Below, piece by piece: positions 10,588-20,139 of a stretch of DNA of 64,000 bases. The stretch is from Microglena sp. YARC (Eukaryota; Chlorophyta; Chlorophyceae; Chlamydomonadales; Chlamydomonadaceae): contig JAJSRW010001563.1 of the NCBI GenBank assembly GCA_022414725.1, positions 147,001-211,000 of the forward strand, given 5' to 3'. The first letter of the stretch is position 1. Every line of letters starts with the position of its first letter. The notes beneath the pieces are model-generated. The model had not been told where the DNA came from. It searched no databases and worked only from the letters and a program-made list of their open reading frames with translations. The translations under genes and the position numbers were made by a program.

Positions 10588-12943
10588 ATCCATCCATCCA
10601 TCCCAATCACACACACACACAAGGTAAGGGTGGGAGGGGGTTAGGAGGAAACACTCATAAACATGGCTCACATCATATGATAACATATTTATCCAACCAC
10701 AACTCACATTGATCTTGGCATTTTAGCCAACCCCCTTCTCACGCAGTGCCTCGACACATTCCGCCTCCATGCTCCATTATAAAATGGGCAATTGAATTCA
10801 ATGCCAATATACATTTAATGGGAAGGGGATTAAACTATAACAGGATGTGCCATAAGACAATGCAATGTCGAATATTTGATATACAATGTGCAAGTCTTAA
10901 GTAAGCAAGAAATACACAAATCGCTAGGGAAATACAACATATACCGAATAAATTCCCCAAAATCAACCATACATCTGATTTGTTACATTTTGGGTGCATC
11001 AAATGCTTGCAAATAAAGCCCATTTAATTGAAGTGGGTTCAAGTGGGTCGAAGAGGTTTACGAATACCCTGTTTTCGCTTTTATGTTTTCTTCAAGTTGT
11101 CTTCATAATTGTGAAACGTGATAATAGTATTCAAATTAATAATACTTTAATAACATATGTGTAGGTGTTAGTACAGGTGGATGTGTCCATCTATGTGAGG
11201 GTGTGCATACATAGTATGAATACAGTGTATGCATGTGTGCAATAATGAACAAAGGGAATTGACCAAATGTCCGGCATGAATCATGAGAATAAGCACATGT
11301 CATGCGCTTATAACAAAATGTATAATTAGTTTATTCACAAATCTGGCTAGTTTGTGTTCAAATTTGAGTTGTAGTGATGTGAAACAAATCAGCCACTTAG
11401 CCACTCAACCATTTAGCAATCTAACATTTTCTTTAGGTGGGTCTTGCCTCATACCTATGTACCCATAGGTATGAGGGAACCCTCCAAGCCTTAGGCAACC
11501 CTCAGACCTATGTAACCATATATGGTTATATTTTTGTCCTCTTCGTGCCTATTGGCAGCATCTGATTTCTCTACACACATATTGGTACTCAAGGTGCACA
11601 AAACAATCACACCACATCACGTGAAAACAACTCCCTCAAATTCCATCAACATTGCTTCAAACACGTAAAGTCCTTATGCCTTAAGGTCAGTCGTTATTTT
11701 CCTATATTCCTTCACCATGACCCATCACACAAGGCCCCTCCAGCATACTTCTTGTATTATGCTGGTATTTAATAAATGCATAACACACCATTGGCCGGAA
11801 AACATAAAGGTGAGAAATTTAATTTATATTAATTGATAATGAGTCATTAACTAGTACCGGTATAAACCAACAAACAACAATTAAATATTATTTCATTTAA
11901 ATCAATGATTGAATGCAATGTAATTAAATTATACACATAAGTAAATACAATAACCGGAAGAGATCATGATGGAGAGCTCCTATAAATGGCTTTCCTAATA
12001 TAGTTACACCTTTTCTTGACCCTTCGCACCTTGTCTTGGGCGTCTACACGAGCCCCCTTCTCTAGAAGTGCCTCGACACACTCCACATGGCCAAAAAAGG
12101 CTGTTGCAAGGAGAGCAGTATCACCATCCTAGCACATGCATTAGAATGAGGGGCGTGTGATGTAAGTAAGTTTCAAATATTTTGATGGAAGGGTGCAGTA
12201 TACATGGTAAGGAATATAATTATACGCTAGCTTCAACATTGCAACCACCCACAATGACACGTGACATAAAACAACAACAAGAACAACAGTGGCCACGTAA
12301 AAAAAAACAGATCTGGTATGTTATCAATACTTCAAATACGAAGGAGCGCAATCATATTATTTCCAATCCACTTACCTCGTATCTGGTGTTGACAATGGCT
12401 GCACAAGACTTGACCAGCGTAGCCACGGTGCGGGAGTCACCATTGTTGCATGCATCAATCAACCTTTGATGAAAGGCAGCCTCCTAAACATGGAATCATA
12501 AGTTGGGATTTGCGTTAGGGTTTTGAATGCAACTTGTATATTTGACATCCGATGCACTGCACTGTGTAATATGATGTCCAATCATGAGTTTCCACCATTT
12601 AATTGATTTGGCTTGACTTACAACTCAAGGGGTAAATTAGGTAAGATGTTTTACAAATGTGCGGTTGATGTAAGCATTTGGTGTAAGCATAACAATCATG
12701 TGGTGAAAAGGTTCAATGTATATGCAAAGCATACCATACATTTTCAAGTTGCTTATGTGTGCTTGCTACATGATATAAATAACACTACATGATTATCCAG
12801 TTGGTTCCTTGTTTTATGTATAGATAATATTGCTTACCTGTTCCAGAGGAACGAATTGCTGCAACATTTTTTCGTTGACCTTCTCAGCCAACATGGCGAT
12901 GTCTGTCGGCTCAAAGGGATGCGCCCAGGGGATAGATTGGAAG
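7759..12943 (-). CDS. Ankyrin-repeat protein gene, multi-exon, partial
   Basis: Six exons or exon remnants were placed on the minus strand: 12943-12838, 12483-12376, 12128-12030, a decayed one at about 10807-10708, 10176-10078 and 7857-7759. Three of them are exactly 99 bp and encode one 33-residue ankyrin repeat each, with introns in phase 0 at repeat boundaries. Ankyrin repeats stack helix pairs that bind partner proteins; the partner is unknown. The first placed exon starts in mid-codon, so the true 5' end lies above 12943. No terminal exon was found. Introns contain TG, G and C microsatellites. The decayed exon means the protein may have lost one repeat by exon skipping. Confidence 0.8.
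8360..9860. repeat. Ankyrin-gene intron with (TG)n(G)n arrays
   Basis: Two clusters of TG repeats with G homopolymers lie at about 8360-8660 and 9440-9855, separated by 0.8 kb of non-repetitive sequence in which no exon was recognised. Repeated blocks of ATGTTATG...TGTGTGTG at 9530-9800 indicate a longer tandem unit. Confidence 0.85.
10078..10176 (-). CDS. Ankyrin gene, single-repeat exon
   Basis: A 99-bp exon between acceptor GTTGTAG and donor ATT|GTGAGT. It encodes the repeat IGLTALSNAARLGHADSVKA, then ILEKGANTSTKDI. The first 35 bases of the following intron are nearly identical to the intron after the exon at 7857-7759, so the two exon-intron units arose by tandem duplication. Confidence 0.85.
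10544..10585. repeat. Poly(C) tract of 42 bases
   Basis: An uninterrupted run of 42 C on the plus strand (poly-G in the ankyrin transcript), followed by CATC tetranucleotides and a CA run. It lies in an intron of the ankyrin gene. Confidence 0.95.
10708..10807 (-). pseudogene. Decayed ankyrin exon
   Basis: This segment aligns with the neighbouring single-repeat exons and keeps the donor GTGAGT. The acceptor AG is lost (TATATTG in its place), the frame is shifted, and a TAA interrupts the end of the repeat. Fragments equivalent to ECVEALREKG remain legible. It is probably skipped in the mRNA. Confidence 0.65.
11447..11476. other. Perfect 13-bp hairpin in an ankyrin-gene intron
   Basis: CCTCATACCTATG and its exact reverse complement CATAGGTATGAGG are separated by four bases (TACC). 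No target duplication was seen. It could be a MITE remnant or a structured intronic element. Confidence 0.7.
12030..12128 (-). CDS. Ankyrin gene, single-repeat exon
   Basis: A 99-bp exon encoding one complete ankyrin repeat: DGDTALLATAFFGHVECVEA, then LLEKGARVDAQDK. The acceptor is GTGCTAG and the donor is AAG|GTGCGA. The consensus features T-A-L, G-H, V-x-x-L-L and G-A-x-V-x are all present. Confidence 0.85.
12376..12483 (-). CDS. Ankyrin gene, exon with divergent first repeat
   Basis: A 108-bp exon (36 codons, phase 0 at both ends) between acceptor TGTTTAG and donor GAG|GTAAGT. It encodes EAAFHQRLIDACNNGDSRTV and a following helix, which fits the start of an ankyrin domain: the L-x-x-A-x-x-x-G-D pattern of a first, capping repeat. 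Confidence 0.7.
12838..12943 (-). CDS. Ankyrin gene, upstream exon (N-terminal region)
   Basis: A 106-bp exon with acceptor TTCTACAG before it and donor CAG|GTAAGC after it. It encodes 35 residues beginning FQSIPWAHPFEP and ending MLQQFVPLEQ, after one base belonging to a split codon. The charged helical segment (AMLAEKVNEKML) is not an ankyrin repeat and probably forms the N-terminal cap or linker. Confidence 0.65.
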
Positions 12944-13239
12944 CTGTAGAAAACAAGATTTGAATTTTTGGTTTGTGAATTGATTTGGAAGTTGGATTTT
13001 TATATGGTGAGAGATTGATAAGAAGTGGAACATAACCAGACCAATGGGACATATTGGAAAGGCACATTTGATATGTCAAGTCACATAATCAAAGGTACTT
13101 ATGCCAGAGATATAGACTAGAAGGAGGGTATCCAGGTACAATAAGCCTTTCGAATTATACTCAAAAATGGAAAATATATAATGAAGTTGGAAGTCGTCAG
13201 TTGACAAATAGTGTTGGATCACTTAAATAAAAAAATAAA
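12944..13239. other. Spacer between LINE 3' end and ankyrin gene
   Basis: About 300 bp of AT-rich sequence. Further 5' exons of the ankyrin gene would be expected here or beyond the LINE, but none was recognised. Confidence 0.4.
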
Positions 13240-13628
13240 AAAATGATAACGCCTGGAGGGGCGTGGTGTTAAGGGGACCCTCCCGTACGCCGCAGCTGGG
13301 GAAAGTCACCATGGCAGACATAGTAAGTGTCACCCTCCAGGCGGGAGGGACTCCTTCATGCGACGTGTGGCAAGAATGCTGGTACAGGAGGCGGTAGATT
13401 CTCTGTGCAGCTTAGAGATGAGTTTGTCTACGTGTTCGCGACTGATCCCCAAGGTGGAGAGATTGGTAATAGTTGGGATTGGTATGGTACCAGTCGTACC
13501 TATGGTGAAGACTAGGTAGTGTACAAGGAATCCTTGTTGTTGAAGGATACGTTGGAGCTCCTTATGCTGAACGCTCTTTTCCTTGAATTTGATATGGTGG
13601 TTAGTGTCTGAGCAGTAGCCCAGTTCAA

Positions 13629-14000
13629 CTAGGTAGGCTTTTCTTGGTTTGGATTCGTCGTCAATGAGGAGGAGATCAGGCCTGTATTTATCCCATGTGG
13701 CTTGGGGAAGATCAGGGGTTTGAGGGTGGCTGGGGGTCTTGTGGGAATGTCGGAGGTCGCTTCACAAGTGCCTGCATCCATGTACATGGGGAGAGCCCCC
13801 AGAGCTCCTTTGGCTACTGCCTTTTGGATGAGTTGGACCGCCTTATTATGTCTGTTAATATACATTCGTTTGAAGACAGGGTGGCTGCACCCAGCAAGAA
13901 TATGGCCAGCTCCGTCCTGTGCTTTGCGACAAAGAGGGCAGTTATCATCAGAGGGGGGGCTAGTGCTAGTACCATAGGGGCGTTTGTATCTGTACGCCAA
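13629..14000 (-). pseudogene. LINE C-terminal CCHC zinc knuckle region
   Basis: The frame contains CPLCRKAQDGAGHILAGC, a C-x2-C-x8-H-x4-C knuckle, followed by FKRMYINRHNKAVQLI. This order (RNase H, then knuckle, then a His/Arg-rich tail) is typical of the end of LINE polyproteins. Confidence 0.8.
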
Positions 14001-14185
14001 TTTCCTAGTCCATAAGCGTCCCCACCGAGCCTTGTGGATTTGTATTTTTTTGCCACCATTTCATGTCGGTGGATTGCCAGAAACGATTACTAGCCTGAGG
14101 GAGGAGGAAGGGGTTGGCTTGCTCCCACATGGAGGAGTATATGCCCGTGGTGTTGGCATGCCCGGTGTGCAGGGGGGTGGGGAGG

Positions 14186-14830
14186 TTAGCCTTGATACCC
14201 TTGGTGAGATTGTTGGCCGGGTGCCGGGGGGGGCTGGTCCCCATTAATAGATTTGGGGGGCTGGACAGACGGCCAGTGCATATTGAGGTGCGCATGTTCC
14301 CCTGTTTTAACTGGCCCAATTACATTGTATCCTGTCGTCGCTTCTTTCGCGAGCGTGTCTGCCTCGTCATTCCCTATGATTCCTGAGTGAGATCGGACCT
14401 TAAGCAGGCGCGTGGTAGCAGCAGCGTTGTGTCTGTTGATAATGTGGATGGCGATGTCTTGCAGGAGGTCACGGTGTTTGTTTTCCCGGGTCCTGCTGGG
14501 ATGGTAAATGTGCAGGTTAATAAGCTGCAAGGAACATAAGCTGTCGGAGTAGATGGTGAGTTCTTCATCTATTTCGGAGTGTATGAGTGCTTGTTGGATT
14601 GCCACGAGTTCGGCGCGATTGATGTCGGCAGTGATGCCCTGTCCGCCAGGGTCTATGCGGAGGCAACGTGAAGCGGCCCTGGGGGAGTATACGCCTGCCC
14701 CTAGGCGGAGGACGCCGTCTTTGTCTATGATGGCACTTCCATCTGTGTATAGAGCGAGGCCTGGTGCTTGTAGGATAGCATGTGTGCACGGGAGCACGGG
14801 GGGTGTTATGGGTGTGGGGTCTATCTGCAT
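14186..14830 (-). pseudogene. LINE RNase H domain
   Basis: The catalytic acidic residues are visible in order: LYTDGSAI (first Asp), ADINRAELVAI (Glu), TIYSDSLCSL (second Asp) and SHSGIIGNDEADTLAKEA (His and last Asp). The domain would degrade the RNA strand of the RNA-DNA hybrid during target-primed insertion. The frame stays open for 214 residues and then shifts toward the zinc knuckle. Confidence 0.9.
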
Positions 14831-15398
14831 GGGGGTGGGTTGTTGTCCCAGGTCTTAAGGAGGGAGCTAAGTGCCTTGGGTAGGTGGGTGGTAGGAAGGC
14901 CCAGTTGGGAGGGGGGGGACCTGGTCGTGGGATGGAAGTGGCCCCCATGTCCCTCATGGTTTGGGCCCATGTGGTGGGTGGGTTGTGGAGGTACTTGGCA
15001 TGGCCAGCTGGGTTTGAGATGGCAATGAGTTTGTAGGTTCCTCTGTGTCTCTTGGCAGGGTTGAGTTTTCCCCCCCGTCCAGATTAGGGAGGGGGTGAGG
15101 GGTTTGGCCTTGGGAGGCAGAGTGGCTAGTTCCATAGCCCATGGGTGATTTAGGAGGGCGTTATGGGCATATGTGGGTTTGTGTGGGACTAAGAGAATGG
15201 TGCACGCGGGAATATCAAGGGTGTGAGCATGTATGGCACTGCCTAGTGCCCATCGAACAGCCTTGTGGGCCTCTTCAGGGTTCTGGCTGGTGAGGTGTGT
15301 GGTTCCCCCTTACCAAGGTTGGGTGTAGCAGTGGGGTCCTCAGCCAAACAGTTGGCCAATCGGGGTGGGGGTGTTGCCCATGGGGAGGTGGGGACTCA

Positions 15399-16460
15399 TT
15401 AGGAGGGGTCAAGGTCCGTTGTCATCCCCAGGGTGGACATAGCTTTGTGTATGGCAGGGGAGACATTGGAGATGGTAGTGTCTTTGTGCTGTGATAGGAG
15501 GGTGGCTACGTCTCTAGCGAAGGTTCCTGTGTTGTGGAGGGTCCAGAGGTGGGGAGAGTGTGCCTTGGTGGTATGGTATCTGTGGTGGAGGAGGTGGAGT
15601 TGGGAGAGGGGTATATGACCGACACATTGGCCTGTTGGTGAGTAGATGTAGGTGGTGTCTCCGTTGTTGAGTTGGGAGGGGAGGTGGTGGTACCTGTCAT
15701 TCAGTGTACCAGCCTGTATGTGGTATTTGCCGGGGGGGTGGATATCCCAGTCTGGGTGGTGGTCTGCCGTGTTAATGATGAGTTTTTGCCTGAGTTCGCT
15801 ATACCATTTGGCATCAAACTCTCCTCCCTCCGCCCACTGTCCTTGTTGTTGGAGGTTAGTGAGGTGGAGGTCTTGTCTGGGTGGAATGGAGGGGGAGGGG
15901 GCTTTGGGGGTAGTTTCAGTGTTGTAGGCATGAAGGAGTTCCTGAAATCTGGTGGGGCCAACCAGCAGGGTAATTTGTTCCTCTGTGAGATGGACGGGGG
16001 ACCAAGTGACCACAATGGAGGTGGCAGAGGAGTAGGTGTGGGAATGCACGGGGAGGCCAGCAGATATGTAACAAGGGAGATGGTGGCAGAGAATGGTGCA
16101 TGGGGCTTTCTGGACCCTCCAATATCTGTGATGGGGGGTTTCTCGAGGTTCGTTAGCCTTCCTCTTTTGGGCTCTGAAGCCCAGGAGGTGGGTCAGGCTG
16201 TGTTGGTTTCCATATAGGAGGTGGAGGAGCTTGGCTGGGGTTGGGGGAGCAAGAAGGTCTGGGGTAGAGACAGCATGCACCAGGTCGTCGGGGGAGCTGT
16301 TCTTACGGATGGTGTGGTGTTTATAGTAGTAGGCGTCAGTACATTTGTGGGTGTCATTTCTGATGAATTGCATTCTGGCAGTCCAAGCAATCTTGGGGTC
16401 AGTGCTCCAGGCTTGAGCATACTTGGTGGGGTGAAGATAGGACTCTCTGGCCCACCACAT
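15399..16460 (-). pseudogene. LINE connector region between RT and RNase H
   Basis: A 353-residue open frame rich in His, Thr and Pro, in line with the reverse transcriptase above it and RNase H below it. No separate enzymatic motif was recognised. It is part of the LINE polyprotein rather than an independent gene. Confidence 0.75.
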
Positions 16461-16491
16461 GTGTGCATTGGAGGCAGGGATCTCCTCGGTA

Positions 16492-17964
16492 TTATGCGTG
16501 GGGGGCTGTGTTGTGGTTGGGATAAGGATGCCGGCACTGGGGGGTCAAGGGTCGGGGCAGTATGGGGGCGGTGTCCCAGTTGTTAAGGTGGTGGCTGATA
16601 GTATATGTGGAGAACTTGGTAATGTGCCGTTGGGGAATGCGTAGGTGTATGGGGAGGGTCCTCGATGCCAAGGGCAGGGGGCTGTGGCAGGAGTAGGGTT
16701 GAGGTGGGCTTCCAGGTGGGGGTGGAGAGCACAGGTGTAGGCTGAGTCTGTTGAGGGCAACTTTATGCCTAGTGGAGACTCTGGTGCCATAGGTGTGCGA
16801 GAAGGTATTGGATGGGATGATTGTGGTCCCATCAGGGCTCACAATGTCAGCTAAGGAAGTAATGCCCAAGGGGATGAGGGTTTTGAGAAGGTTAGGGGGA
16901 ATGGTGTGTTGGGGTAAGTCCGGGAGGGAGTCTTGAAGGGGGTTGAGTAGGGTTTCATCCTCCATATGGATTTGGATGGAGGCTCTTTTGAGGATGTGCA
17001 TTTGCCTGGCCAAGGTAAAGTATTGAAGTGTGTGGCTGGGCAAGGTAAGAGGATCCATACCCTGGAGCATAGTAGCTTCTTTGTGGAGGAGGGCTGTAGT
17101 GAGCCTGCCTAGTTTCCCCGTGTCGTTGAGGGACCTAGTGAGGTGGGCTGCTGTAATTTGAGCATAGTCCACCATTAGGGAGGGGACACCCAATTCTGCC
17201 TGTCCCAAGGGGAGGCAGACACTAGCAGTTGGGAATGAGGGGTGTAGGTCACAGCATTTTTTAGCCAGGGTCCATAAGGCCTTGTCTAAGATGCCTATAT
17301 CCGAGTAGCTGTAGGGTGCTACGGTCATAGGGTAGGTGATGGCAGGCTTAATACACGTGGTGATGAGTCTGAGACATTGGAGAGGGGTGGCGCCTTTTGG
17401 TTTGGCAGTGGTGAGGATTTGGTGTCCTTTACTATGTATGAGGGCCAAGGCTTGTTTCATGAGGGGTCTCCAGTTTAGGGTGAGGCTAACCGGCACCCCT
17501 AGATACTTGTATGGTTCATTTGGGGGAAGGTATGTAGCCCATGTGTCGTTAATGAGGATGGTGTTGTGGAGAAGTTTGGTTAGGGCCTTGTGGTTGGTGG
17601 GATCCTTGGGGTGGGAGCCATGCAATATGCCAGTGATCATGCATTTACCCCCGTTAAGAGGAATCCCAGACCAAGTACTGAATTGTTGCACTTTAAGGCA
17701 TTGTACATTGAGGTTGTCTGCTGTGTTAGTGACCACACTAGTGTCATCAGCATATCCTAGGCTACCTGTTTTATCTTGGTCAGTATTGGATGTTGAGGTT
17801 ATGCCTTGCTTGTATCCTCTGCCCCCGGCTTGTAGCCATCTGAGGAGAGGTTCGATGAAGATGATGAAGAGTAGGGGGGAGAGGGTGTCACCTTGGATGG
17901 TGCCTCTTGTGATTTGAATTGGTTTGCCTTGAGTGTTTGAGGTACATGTGGGTAGTAGCCCCAT
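16492..17964 (-). pseudogene. LINE reverse transcriptase, C-terminal part and connector
   Basis: It continues the reverse transcriptase after a frameshift. Motif B is TRGTIQGDTLSPLLFIIF and the catalytic motif C is LGYADDTSVV, so both metal-binding aspartates of motif C are present. About 300 residues of thumb and connector follow. The fragment overlaps the preceding one by about 75 bp, which marks the frameshift near 17.9 kb. Confidence 0.9.
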
Positions 17965-18511
17965 TGTAAATTCCTTTCACTGTTTCAATGACATCTACCG
18001 GGATTCCAAGGTCATACATAGTTTGGAGCAGCTTGTCATGGTCCACCATATTAAAGGCAGATGAGAAGTCAAAGTAGGCAGCAAACAGGTCTCTTTTTGA
18101 GTGGGCCGCATCCTCGATGTCATGTAGGAGGTGGGTGAGCTGTCTATGGGTGCTTCTGTTCTGTCTGAATCCCTCTTGGGAGTCACTGAGGACTTGGTAT
18201 TGGTCCAAGTATTTGGACATCACTGTTGTAACCATGTTAGTCCACAATTTACCCATCGTGTTGTTGAGGCCAATAGGTCTGTAGTGGTTGGCTTGGGTGG
18301 GGTCTCCTTTCTTGTAAAGCATGATGGTGTTGGAGGTCTTCCAGCAAATGGGGGTGTAGCCGGTGATCCACATAAGCCCAAACATTTTATGTATGGTGTG
18401 GTGCCAAGACCAGGGGAGGCAGGTTAGTAGTTCATTGGGGATTCCGTCTGGGCCAGCCTGTTTGCTTTTTGCTACGTGTTGGATGCATGTTTGGTAATTA
18501 GAGAACTCCAT
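17888..18511 (-). pseudogene. LINE reverse transcriptase, N-terminal part (fingers and palm motif A)
   Basis: The frame contains the conserved start of a LINE reverse transcriptase: SKQAGPDGIPNELL, then YKKGDPTQANHYRPIGL, then the motif A region AAYFDFSSAFNMVDHDKL. Upstream in the same frame (to about 18770) is a plausible extension broken by a stop near 18618. The frame is lost after TTHMYLKHS, where the next fragment continues in another frame. Confidence 0.88.
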
Positions 18512-18780
18512 GAGGTAGGGTAGGATGGGGTTGGAGTGTTGGTGGGGTTGGGCCTTGGTTTCTAGGTAGAATGTGTCTAGCAGGGAGGCCCATGGAGGGG
18601 GGGCGGTCTGTCTGTCCTAGGGTAAGTATTTGCCGGTGCACGTGTGGTGAGAAGGGGCCATCAAGTGTCCCATGTGCTCCCCCAAGATGTCCAGGAGGTC
18701 ATTAGTGGACGTTTTGTGTTGGCCAGTGGTGGGGTCTTCGAGGGTCTGGGGTGACGTCGGAATATCAGAGGTCACTTAAG

Positions 18781-20139
18781 CTACTGCAGATTAATGTACT
18801 GCATTGTAGGGGGACATTAGATGAAGTAATGATAAATTAGTTGCATATGGTTTTCAGCCTGGATTTCGTTTACCTTCAATGTTCTTATCTATCAAAAATC
18901 GCACCTGGCGAGTGAGAGTGCCATGGAGGTAGGGGGATATGATCCGGAATGCCAGAGTGGGATGATCAACTTTTTCATCCCCATCGCCATCTTCACCTCA
19001 CTTTTGCACCAGACTGGGAAAATTGCAGGGTGGATCGAGTGTGTAAGTTGGTCAGATGGGTAGAGTGGTAAATATCATGGCAGTCAGTTCCACAATTATA
19101 ACCAAAGCCAGTGATTAGACATTCTAGGGTGGATTGAGTGAGTAAGTTGGTCAGCTGGGTAGAGATGTTAGGTTGGGTCAAAGTGGTCAGTTGTGCACAA
19201 TAATAACCACAGGTGGTGGTAGAGCAAGAAGATTAGTTGGAATGGAAGTTGAGTTCCAGAGTTGCAGGGCCCGTACTTCCAGGACCCTGTCTTCATTGGT
19301 CATACTCACCATGTTGGCACAAGTTTATAAAACATGTGCCCCGACTCCCCTACCACATAATGTGTCAACCCCATCCACCCACCTAACATGTAAAACACAA
19401 CTCGACCCCCACCTACTCAACCCACACACCACAAACTCAACCTACTCAACCCACACACCACAAAGTCAACCTACTCAAACCACTCCCATGCCAAACTACA
19501 ACCCATACCCACTCCAAGCCACCTCCCAACCGCACAACACACTCCCATCCAACCCACTGATACTCATACACATCCCAAACAAAATCCACACAAACCTCAA
19601 ATACAGCACACCCATACAACCATATCAACTCCCATCCACCCACCCCAACCCAACCCAACCAACTCACCACTCAACTTCCACCCTTACCCCCACCCCAACA
19701 CAAGACAAATGTATCAAATACTACAGCCTAATCACAAACACAAGCTCAGATTTCCCAAGACATGGCACCAACCTGAGTCTCCATAGGTTTTGGATATGAC
19801 TGCAACAAGAGCATCGCACTGCTGTACAGCAGTGGAAAGTGAGTTCTCCCAATCATCTCCACCTGAAGTTCAGGTATAGCATAAGTAAGCATGGGGTAAA
19901 ATTCAAATGATTGTATGGAGGATATTGTTTGAAGCAGTATAGGGGATACGATGTATTGGGTTTAGCTGAAGTGATATACATTATAGTGGGGGGGGTGTAG
20001 TATGGGTTAAGTATCATGTGGTAAGAGGAAGGGTGGTTTATGCATACGTGCATTATAGATATTACTTACTTCTCAAGAAAGAAGGGATAAATCCACCCCC
20101 ACCCCACCCTAACCTAAATTACCATCCCATCCTACCATA
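18781..20139. other. Stretch without a recognised gene
   Basis: Two diverged copies of a roughly 110-bp segment lie at about 19020-19130 and 19131-19220, sharing AAGTTGGTCAG. A C/A-rich region follows (19330-19700), whose Thr/Pro/Asn-rich frame is low complexity. No real gene is supported. Confidence 0.55.

Larger units (their letters stand above)
13240..18780 (-). mobile_element. LINE (non-LTR retrotransposon) with RT, RNase H and CCHC knuckle, 5'-truncated
   Basis: One polyprotein can be followed on the minus strand from about 18770 to 13630 across at least five frame changes. The order is reverse transcriptase (18.51-17.0 kb), a long connecting region (17.0-14.9 kb), RNase H (14.80-14.36 kb), and a C-terminal CCHC zinc knuckle (13.9 kb). 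No endonuclease domain lies upstream, so the copy is 5'-truncated. The 3' end lies near 13240, followed in LINE sense by an [12 protein letters not shown] tail. Presence of RNase H places it among RNase H-bearing LINE clades; the clade was not resolved. It is a dead copy. It inserted next to the ankyrin gene. Confidence 0.92.

Noticed and set aside
19173..19799. 208-residue Thr/Pro/Asn-rich ORF
   Set aside because: Its composition follows a C/A-rich low-complexity stretch and no start, domain or splice context supports it.
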